Positions 58,012 through 64,000 of a stretch of 64,000 bases of DNA are shown piece by piece. Source of the DNA: Hyphomicrobiaceae bacterium (GTDB lineage Bacteria > Pseudomonadota > Alphaproteobacteria > Rhizobiales > Hyphomicrobiaceae); the NCBI GenBank assembly GCA_023384095.1, contig JAHDXT010000014.1, forward strand, positions 1-64,000, written 5' to 3'. Both the position numbers and the translations under genes were made by a program. Numbering within the stretch: position 1 is the first letter of the stretch; each line of letters begins with the position of its first letter. The notes beneath the pieces were generated by a model. The model had not been told where the DNA came from. It ran no database searches and saw only the letters and a list, made by a program, of their open reading frames with translations.

Positions 58012-59145
58012 ATGCACCTGCTCGTCGTGCTGCCCCGGCGCTCGGCCATTGACCGCGGCATCCCGAATTCGGTCGATCTGTGCGTGCACGATCTTCTGCG
58101 TGCGAGCCTCTATCGGGCCGCCACGTGCATCGTCGCGGAGCGCGTGCACGATCTCTTCGACGGCTTCGCAATGGCGGACGTGCCCCGATTCGAGGCGGCC
58201 CATACGGGCCTCCTGGTCCGTCGTGCCGCCCGCCTTGCCCGGTCGCGCGGCGCCCGACTCGTCGTGGTCCATCAGCACTTTCAGGTCGCAGCCGGACTGG
58301 CTCGCGCGTTGCCGGGACGCGTGGTGTTCCATGCCCATGGGTTCTACAAGAGCTACCCACCCTCCGGCCTCATCGCCTCGATCCGCCGCCGCGCGCGCCT
58401 GCGGGAAATCGTCCGTCTGGCCGGGATGGTGCACGTCAGCGAGAGTTGCCGGGAGCACTTCGCCCGGTCCTGGCCGGAGGTTTCGATACCGCAGGCCATC
58501 GTGCACAACGGGCTCGATTTCGGCTCGTGGCGGCCCTTACGGCGCAGGAAGCAGGAGATCGTCTGTGTCGGCCGCTGCCTGCCGGAAAAGGGCATTCGCG
58601 AGGCCGCGCAGGCCGTGCTGTCCATATTGCCGGAGCGGCCGGGCTGGCGCGCACGCTTCGTCCTGTCGGAATCCGAGCGCCATCCGGAGTATACGCAGCA
58701 AGTGCGCGAGCTCCTCACCCGTCCGGAGATCCGGAACCGGATAGATATCGAGCTGAACGTACCCTGGCATGGTGTCGTGGAGCGTTACGAGCGGGCCGCC
58801 ATCGCGCTGGTCCCCTCCCGCTGGCGCGAGCCGTTCGGGCGCACGGCCCTGGAAGCACATGCCGGCGGCGCCGCGCTCATCTCTTCGGGAACCGGCGGCC
58901 TCAGGGAGGCGAGCGGGCCGCATGCCCTGTTCGTCGACCCGGCGGACCGCGACGCATTCACCGGGGCGCTGCAGCGCCTGATCGATGACGACAGCCTGCG
59001 CGAGGCGTTGGCGAGCGGCGGCGCCAGCTACGTGCGGGATCGCTTCTCGATCGAGGCTGTCGCGGCCGTCAACGACACATTCTACGAGGGCCTGCTCGCC
59101 AGGGAGCGGCTCGCGCCGCCGGGCCGAGGCTGCACTCAGGCGTGA
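58012..59145 (+). CDS. GT4-family glycosyltransferase
   Basis: This 377-residue protein is a GT-B fold enzyme. It begins MHLLVVLPRRSAIDRGIPNSV with the N-terminal nucleotide domain, then HVSESCREHFARSWP, followed by IVHNGLDFGSWRP and IVCVGRCLPEKGIREA. The donor-binding EX7E-type stretch is VPSRWREPFGRTALEAHAGGAALI (Glu in EPFG and in LEAH). Its end overlaps the convergent ABC transporter gene by ten bases. ATG 58012 lies ten bases after the FkbM stop. Confidence 0.9.
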   Translation: MHLLVVLPRRSAIDRGIPNSVDLCVHDLLRASLYRAATCIVAERVHDLFDGFAMADVPRFEAAHTGLLVRRAARLARSRGARLVVVHQHFQVAAGLARALPGRVVFHAHGFYKSYPPSGLIASIRRRARLREIVRLAGMVHVSESCREHFARSWPEVSIPQAIVHNGLDFGSWRPLRRRKQEIVCVGRCLPEKGIREAAQAVLSILPERPGWRARFVLSESERHPEYTQQVRELLTRPEIRNRIDIELNVPWHGVVERYERAAIALVPSRWREPFGRTALEAHAGGAALISSGTGGLREASGPHALFVDPADRDAFTGALQRLIDDDSLREALASGGASYVRDRFSIEAVAAVNDTFYEGLLARERLAPPGRGCTQA

Positions 59146-60923
59146 GCAGGCACCGCCTTCTCCGGGCTCTCCGAAACGGCGTTGGCGAACTGGATCTGGT
59201 AGAGCCGCGCATAAAGCCCGCCGCGCGCGATGAGCTCGCGATGGCGGCCGCTCTCGACGACCTCTCCATTGTCGAGCACGTGGATCAGGTCTGCGTTGGC
59301 GACGGTGGCGAGGCGGTGGGCGATGACGATGGTCGTGCGGCCGCGGGTCAGTTTCTGCAGCGCTTCCTGGATCGATTGCTCGGTTTCGCTGTCGAGCGCC
59401 GAGGTCGGCTCGTCGAGAAGGATGATCGGCGCATCCTTGAGAAAGGCCCTGGCCAGCGAGATGCGCTGGCGCTGGCCGCCGGAGATCTGCGAGCCGAGCT
59501 CGCCGACTTGCGCGTCATATCCGTTCGGCAGTGAGCGGATGAACTCGTCGGCTTGCGCCGCCTTGGACGCGGCGACGACCTCGTCTTTCGACGCGTCCTC
59601 CCGGCCCGCCGCGATGTTCTCGCGGATCGTGCCCTCGAACAGGAACACGTCCTGGCTGACGAGCGCGATCTGCCGCCGCAGCGAGGTGATGGAAGTCTCG
59701 GCGATCGGCTGGCCGTCGATCCGAATGAGGCCCTTGGCCGGCTCCCAGAAGCGCTGCAGCAGGTTGAATAGGGTCGTCTTGCCGGCGCCGGAAAGGCCGA
59801 CGAGCGCCGTCGTTTGTCCGGCCGGCGCCAGGAGATCGAGGCCCCGCAAGACCGGCGTGTCGGGATCGTACGAGAACGTGACCTTGTCGAAGCGGACCTC
59901 GCCCTCCCCGACCAGGAGGTCGGGACGCTGGTTCTGGTCCACCTCGGCGGCCGGCTTGTCCAGCAGCTCGTACATCATGCGCACGCCGACCGCAGAGGTG
60001 GCGAGCTGAAGCTGCAGCTTCGACAGCCGGCGGGCGGGATCGGCGGCCATCAGCAGAGCCGTGATGAACGCGAAGAACTGTCCTGGCGTATCGCCAAAGG
60101 AGAGATTGCGCCAGCCGGCATAAACCACCGCCGCGGCAACCGCCAGGCCGCCGATGGTCTCGATAAGGGGATTCACCTGCGCCTGGACCGCAACGATCCT
60201 GTTCGAGAGCCGCTCTACAGCCTCGACGCCCTCGTTCATGCGCCTCTGCAACAGCTTTTCGAGCTGAAACGACTTGACGATGCGAATCCCCTGCGCGCTC
60301 TCGCGCACGGTGCCGACGATCGTCGTAATTCCGGAAACCTCGCTCAGCGCCGCTTTCTGTACCCGCTCGGATAGCCGCTTCAGCACCACAGCCGCTACCG
60401 GGCCGCCGATGAGACAGATTGCAGCCAGGATCGGATCCTGCGAGACCATGACGCCAATAAGCCCGATCAGGGTCATCAGGTCCCGCCCGAGCCCCACGGC
60501 GACGTGGTTGAGCATGGACTGCGCCGCCCTGGCGTTGTGTGTCATGCGCGTGATGAGATCGCTCGACGGGTACTGCTGATAGAAGCCGACCCCCATTTTC
60601 AGCATGTGGTCGTACATGCGCTTCTGGATTTCGGCCACGATCCGGTTGCCGATCCGGCTCAGCGACACTTCCTGCAGATAGGCGGCGAACCCCTTGACGA
60701 TGAAGATCGCGGAGATGACCAGCGGGATCCAGAACAGCGACGCGCGGTCCTGATCGACGAAAATCTTGTTGACGACGTCCTTCATCATCCAGGCGCTGAG
60801 GGACGTGCACGCGGCTACCAGCCCCATGAACGCGAACGCAACAGCATAGCGTGGCGCATAGGTGCGCCCGTGCTCGCCGAGCAGCCGCCGCAGCACTGTG
60901 AGCGTGGACGTGTCCTTCAGCAT
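59136..60923 (-). CDS. ABC exporter, MsbA-like (membrane plus ATPase)
   Basis: This 595-residue half-transporter has six membrane segments in the first 320 residues and a C-terminal ATPase. The ATPase has the Walker A motif GLSGAGKTT, the Q-loop VSQDVFLFEG, the signature ISGGQRQRISLARA, the Walker B IILLDEPTSALD and the H-loop IVIAHRLATV. This is the MsbA/lipid-A exporter layout. Next to glycosyltransferases it likely flips a lipid-linked glycan or LPS core. It is convergent with the GT4 gene and the two overlap by ten bases at their ends. Confidence 0.93.
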   Translation of the reverse strand: MLKDTSTLTVLRRLLGEHGRTYAPRYAVAFAFMGLVAACTSLSAWMMKDVVNKIFVDQDRASLFWIPLVISAIFIVKGFAAYLQEVSLSRIGNRIVAEIQKRMYDHMLKMGVGFYQQYPSSDLITRMTHNARAAQSMLNHVAVGLGRDLMTLIGLIGVMVSQDPILAAICLIGGPVAAVVLKRLSERVQKAALSEVSGITTIVGTVRESAQGIRIVKSFQLEKLLQRRMNEGVEAVERLSNRIVAVQAQVNPLIETIGGLAVAAAVVYAGWRNLSFGDTPGQFFAFITALLMAADPARRLSKLQLQLATSAVGVRMMYELLDKPAAEVDQNQRPDLLVGEGEVRFDKVTFSYDPDTPVLRGLDLLAPAGQTTALVGLSGAGKTTLFNLLQRFWEPAKGLIRIDGQPIAETSITSLRRQIALVSQDVFLFEGTIRENIAAGREDASKDEVVAASKAAQADEFIRSLPNGYDAQVGELGSQISGGQRQRISLARAFLKDAPIILLDEPTSALDSETEQSIQEALQKLTRGRTTIVIAHRLATVANADLIHVLDNGEVVESGRHRELIARGGLYARLYQIQFANAVSESPEKAVPAHA

Positions 60924-61003
60924 GTTTCGCGACGCCGGCCAGACGGATGGCGATCAGTTTCAGCTCTGTTCATGCGACCCCGTGGTCATCGAAGGGAGCA
61001 GAT

Positions 61004-61168
61004 GTGCGCCGCCTTCGCGCCCACTCTGTGGACGGTGAGCATTGCGTGGTACTGGTGTCGGCAGCGCACCCGCTCGAGCCCGGAGAATTCGTCGTGTATG
61101 AGCCTGGCGGCGAGATCATGGCGCGCGGAAACCACTATGTGCAGCCTCGCGGGACCAACGTGGACTGA
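61004..61168 (+). CDS. Small hypothetical protein, 54 aa
   Basis: From a GTG at 61004, with a strong GGGAG site five bases upstream, the frame gives VRRLRAHSVDGEHCVVLVS, then HPLEPGEFVVYEPGGEIMAR and GNHYVQPRGTNVD. The third codon positions are rich in G/C, as in real genes of this genome. No family was recognised. It lies between the ABC exporter (divergent) and the DUF3750 gene. An earlier ATG at 60947 has no ribosome site. Confidence 0.5.
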   Translation: MRRLRAHSVDGEHCVVLVSAAHPLEPGEFVVYEPGGEIMARGNHYVQPRGTNVD

Positions 61169-61210
61169 CTTGACGATTTCGCAGGTTGACGCAATCTGGC
61201 ACCGATCCGC

Positions 61211-62032
61211 ATGATTCGAAAGGCAAACCGCGCCGCATCTCGTGTTCCTGATACGATGTCCGCTGCACGCATGGCAATCCTGCTGTTCGCAATCGCCTTT
61301 CTGCTCCCGCTGGCCCTGCACGGCCTGTGGTGGCTGACACGGGATCACGCCGAGAGCTGGCGGACGGCGGATTGGTCGAGCGCCCGATTGCTGCTGCCGC
61401 CGGCGGATTCGCCGCAGGCGTCGGTGCGCGTCTACAGCGCGCCCGCCGGGCGCTGGAAGGGCGTCTTCTCGGTGCACTCCTGGATCGTGGTGAAAGAGGC
61501 GGGTGCTCCGCACTACACGCGGTTCGACGTGGCGGGATGGGGGCGGCCGGTGAAGATCGACAGCTGGGCGCCGGACGGCCGCTGGTACGGCAACACGCCG
61601 CAGCTCGTGGCCCTCGTCGAGGGTAGGACGGCAGAAGAGCTCATTCCGGCAATTCGCGTCGCCGTGGCGAGCTACCGGCACGGCCGCCCAGGGGATTACC
61701 GCGTCTGGCCGGGACCCAACTCCAATACGTTCGTGGCTGCTGTCCTGGGCGCGATCCCGGATGCCCGCATCGTGCTCCCCTCGAACGCGATCGGCAAAGA
61801 CTTCCGCGGTCCGGGATTGTTCGTCGGCCTGAGCCCGACGCGCACCGGCATCCAGGTGTCTGTGGCGGGGCTCTTCGGCCTGACGGTCGCCTGGGTCGAA
61901 GGTCTGGAGGTCAACGTGCTCGGGCTGGTCGCCGGACTCGACCTGCGGCGGCTCGCCGTCAAGCTGCCGGGTTGGGGACCGCTGACGATCATGCCCTGGC
62001 AGCCCGCGTCGATGGAACGCGCCGCGGCGTGA
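61211..62032 (+). CDS. DUF3750 family membrane-anchored protein
   Basis: This 273-residue protein has an N-terminal membrane anchor (AILLFAIAFLLPLALHGLWWL). The conserved part is HSWIVVKEAGAPHYTRFDVAGWGRPVKIDSWAPDGRWYGNTP, followed by VWPGPNSNTFVAAVLGAIP and AIGKDFRGPG. These phrases are typical of DUF3750. Its function is unknown; a periplasmic peptidase-like fold has been suggested for similar proteins, which cannot be confirmed here. ATG 61211, 61256 or 61271 are possible starts. Confidence 0.83.
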   Translation: MIRKANRAASRVPDTMSAARMAILLFAIAFLLPLALHGLWWLTRDHAESWRTADWSSARLLLPPADSPQASVRVYSAPAGRWKGVFSVHSWIVVKEAGAPHYTRFDVAGWGRPVKIDSWAPDGRWYGNTPQLVALVEGRTAEELIPAIRVAVASYRHGRPGDYRVWPGPNSNTFVAAVLGAIPDARIVLPSNAIGKDFRGPGLFVGLSPTRTGIQVSVAGLFGLTVAWVEGLEVNVLGLVAGLDLRRLAVKLPGWGPLTIMPWQPASMERAAA

Positions 62033-62070
62033 ACCGGGTGTCGTCGGACCGGCGTTGCGGCCTCGTGCGC

Positions 62071-62796
62071 TCAAGCCCCCCTGCTCCAATGCTCCGGCGC
62101 CGTCGATCCGCGCTCGAGCTCGGCTTTCGTAAGCCCGAATTGCAGGCGATAGGTGCCGCGGTTGATGCTAGACCCCGCGCCGGCACGACGGAGGGCCGCG
62201 TCGCTCGCCGCATCCTGGCGCGCGCTCCTCAAGGCATCCGCCTCGATCGCCTCGATCAGGATTACCCAGTCCGCGATCTGGTCCGGCTGGCTGCGCAGCT
62301 TCTTCTCCGCCGAGCCGCCCTGGCTCGCCGCCGTCTCGCCCTGCAGAAGATGCACGCCGATGACGCCCGTCCGCGCCAGCACGCCCGGCAGAACCGATCC
62401 GGCGAGGCTCCCTCGAAACGCCTCCGGCTCGCACTCCGCCGTCAGGCGCACCGTCTCGACCCAGGCCCCCTCGCCGCGGCCGAGACTCGCCGCAACGGAG
62501 CAGATGGTGCGGCACGTGTCGCGAAACCGCGCGATGTTCCGGCGCGTCCATTCGGACGGGGCATCGAGGCGCTGCCGGTAGGCCGGCGACGTCAGGACGC
62601 CGGGGTCGGCGGTTTCGTAGAAGTTGAAGTAGAGCGGGTGGCCATCCGTCGCCACATAACGGCGGCCGCGCAGGAACCCCGGGACGCCGACCCGCTCGGG
62701 GATGTGCTCGAGAACGTGCCACTCGACGAAATCATCGTCCATTCCCGCCTCGATGCCGTTCCAGATCGCCAGCACGCCCGCGCCCAGCAGAGCCAT
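62071..62796 (-). CDS. EthD/dabb-like ferredoxin-fold protein
   Basis: This 241-residue protein starts ALLGAGVLAIWNGIEAGMDDDFVEWHVLEHIPERVGVPGFLRGRRY. The phrase WHVLEHIPER-x(3-5)-PGFLRGRR resembles the EthD/dabb dimeric alpha-beta barrel proteins, and the sequence seems to hold two such halves (second around GVIGVHLLQGE). The family includes small monooxygenase-like and binding proteins. No cofactor motif is visible. It is divergent from the AroE-like gene, with GGGGGA upstream. Confidence 0.72.
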   Translation of the reverse strand: MALLGAGVLAIWNGIEAGMDDDFVEWHVLEHIPERVGVPGFLRGRRYVATDGHPLYFNFYETADPGVLTSPAYRQRLDAPSEWTRRNIARFRDTCRTICSVAASLGRGEGAWVETVRLTAECEPEAFRGSLAGSVLPGVLARTGVIGVHLLQGETAASQGGSAEKKLRSQPDQIADWVILIEAIEADALRSARQDAASDAALRRAGAGSSINRGTYRLQFGLTKAELERGSTAPEHWSRGA

Positions 62797-62916
62797 GGTC
62801 CTGTCCCCCGCTTCCTTCCGTTACGGGTGCATAACCCACCACGGCCGCTCAGACCAGTCCGGAAGGCTCGCCTTGCCGGACAGCCTCGCTCGACAGGCTG
62901 ACAGGAGCACGACGGC

Positions 62917-63759
62917 ATGGCTGATGACGAAATCGCGGCGATCAGCGGCAGCACAAGGCTGCTCGCCATCGTCGGCGATCCGATCGCGCAGGTGGGCTCG
63001 CCCCGCGTCTTCAACCCGCGGCTTCGGCGGGCGGGGCTCGATGCCGTGCTGGTACCGCTCCACGTTCCGCAGGCCGAGTTCGAGGCGGCGATGGATGGCC
63101 TGATGCGGCTCGCCAACCTCTCCGGCATCGTCGTCACGCTGCCGTTCAAGGCGCGCGCCGCGGCCCTCGTCGATCGCGTCGGCGAGACGGGGCGCCAGGC
63201 TGGCGGCATCAACGCCATGCGTCGCGATCCGGACGGCGGCTGGAGCGGCGACATGTTCGACGGCGTGGGCCTCGTCCGCGCCATCGGGCTGGCGGGCCGC
63301 TCGCTCGCGTATAAGCGGGTGCTGCTGCTCGGCGCCGGAGGGGCCGCCAGCGCGATCGCGCCCGCGTTCGCCGCCGCCGGTGCGCGCGCCATAACGCTGT
63401 TCGATCCGGAGGCTGAGCGCGCCGAAACCCTCGCCGGGCGGGTGCGCGCATTTCATCCCCGTTGCGAGGTCGCGCCGGGAACGCCGATTGCGGCCGGGCA
63501 CGACGTCGTCGTCAACGCGAGCCCGATCGGCATGCGGCCTGGCGACGGGCTGCCCGCGCCGCTCGGCCCCTTCGACCCCGGTTGCCTCGTCGTCGACATC
63601 ATTCCCAAGCCGGAGATCACCCCGCTCGTCGCCGCCGCCCGCGCCGCCGGCTGCCAGACCGTCGGCGGCCTCGCCATGATCGACGCGCAGGCCGACACGA
63701 TACTGGAGTTCTTCGGGATGACCCCCGGCGCCGGCCTGTGCTCGACGCCGATGAGGTGA
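62917..63759 (+). CDS. Shikimate dehydrogenase-like protein (AroE family paralogue)
   Basis: This 280-residue protein has the AroE fold. The catalytic Lys78 is in VVTLPFK, Asp115 in GDMFDGVG, and the NADP loop is VLLLGAGGAASAIAPAFAAAGARAI, with the later VVDIIPKPEITPLV. The usual SxSP start (binding the shikimate carboxylate) is changed to VGSP and HN to FN. NTD is changed to a form without Asn. So the substrate is probably not shikimate; related enzymes use quinate or other hydroxy acids. CAGGAG precedes ATG 62917. Confidence 0.88.
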   Translation: MADDEIAAISGSTRLLAIVGDPIAQVGSPRVFNPRLRRAGLDAVLVPLHVPQAEFEAAMDGLMRLANLSGIVVTLPFKARAAALVDRVGETGRQAGGINAMRRDPDGGWSGDMFDGVGLVRAIGLAGRSLAYKRVLLLGAGGAASAIAPAFAAAGARAITLFDPEAERAETLAGRVRAFHPRCEVAPGTPIAAGHDVVVNASPIGMRPGDGLPAPLGPFDPGCLVVDIIPKPEITPLVAAARAAGCQTVGGLAMIDAQADTILEFFGMTPGAGLCSTPMR

Positions 63760-63783
63760 GAAGAGGCTGCCACCTCGCTCGAC

Positions 63784-64000
63784 TCAGATCAGCCGCAACC
63801 CTTTTAGGCTGGCATGCCCTTCGCGGCCGACGATGATGTGATCGTGGAGGGTGATGCCGAGCGGCTTCGCGGCCTCGACGATCTGCCTCGTCATCTCGAT
63901 GTCCGCCCGCGAGGGCGTCGGGTCGCCGGAGGGATGGTTGTGGACCAGGACGATGGCGGTCGCCGACAGCTCGAGCGCCCGCTTGACCACCTCGCGCACA
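63784..64000 (-). CDS. radC: RadC/JAB-domain protein, C-terminal end (runs off window)
   Basis: Only the last 71 residues are present. They contain the JAMM metal motif [20 protein letters not shown], the mark of the RadC (JAB1/MPN-like) family, followed by [20 protein letters not shown]. The conserved His-x-His, the Ser and the Asp of the zinc site are all here. The N-terminal helix-hairpin-helix part lies beyond position 64000. RadC was once thought to act in DNA repair; its true role is unclear. Confidence 0.85.
   Translation of the reverse strand, partial: VREVVKRALELSATAIVLVHNHPSGDPTPSRADIEMTRQIVEAAKPLGITLHDHIIVGREGHASLKGLRLI

Overview
The window is high-GC, densely coded DNA that fits an alphaproteobacterium of the order Hyphomicrobiales (Rhizobiales). 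The markers are a CpdR cell-cycle receiver next to an N-formylglutamate amidohydrolase, a MucR/Ros regulator, a DnaA-domain-IV-only protein beside a DUF6456 protein, a DUF3750 protein, and three small RNAs of the alphaproteobacterial suhB/mmgR type beside an inositol-phosphatase-family gene. Most of it is ordinary chromosome. No phage, plasmid, integrase, intact transposase or CRISPR array was seen. Genus cannot be decided from the sequence alone.

Layout. 1-8.8 kb: tRNA-Thr, a divergent biotin-carrier/transcarboxylase pair, small proteins, an FAD oxidoreductase, a 2-hydroxyacid dehydrogenase, an aspartate-type aminotransferase and a small lipoprotein. 8.8-15.6 kb: oligopeptidase B, MsrB, MucR, the DnaA-IV/DUF6456 pair, tRNA-Val and a DnaJ-type zinc protein. 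16.4-22.3 kb: a MITE-like palindrome, cpdR, the three sRNAs, hisN, a lipase-like hydrolase and an hsp20 with a probable ROSE thermometer. 22.8-30.1 kb: gltB and gltD (glutamate synthase), split by an inverted vapBC-type toxin-antitoxin module and dispersed repeats. 30.6-36.7 kb: an SGNH hydrolase, two MltB-type lytic transglycosylases, galE and galU (envelope and sugar-nucleotide functions). 36.9-39.6 kb: lemA and an M48 protease with a secreted hemerythrin-like gene between them. 41.6-46.1 kb: a TRAP transporter-amidase operon. 46-54.3 kb: small membrane proteins, a fatty acid hydroxylase/sterol desaturase-type protein, CBS-BON protein, diacylglycerol kinase and guaA. 54.4-61 kb: a His-rich SEC-C protein and a surface-glycan cluster (three glycosyltransferases, an FkbM methyltransferase and an MsbA-like exporter), part of it visibly more A/T-rich. 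61-64 kb: DUF3750, an EthD/dabb-like protein, an AroE-like dehydrogenase and the 3' end of a RadC gene that runs off the window.

The intergenic space carries at least five families of short dispersed repeats. They recur at about 4.1, 16.5, 27.7, 39.6, 46.1, 47.4, 52.4-52.7 and 56.9-57.2 kb, and several sit at edges of inserted or rearranged gene blocks. The most interesting signals are the three tandem sRNA genes (18.2-18.76 kb), the toxin-antitoxin module inside the glutamate synthase locus, the putative ROSE element, and a shared 10-bp palindrome at the promoters of two neighbouring minus-strand genes.
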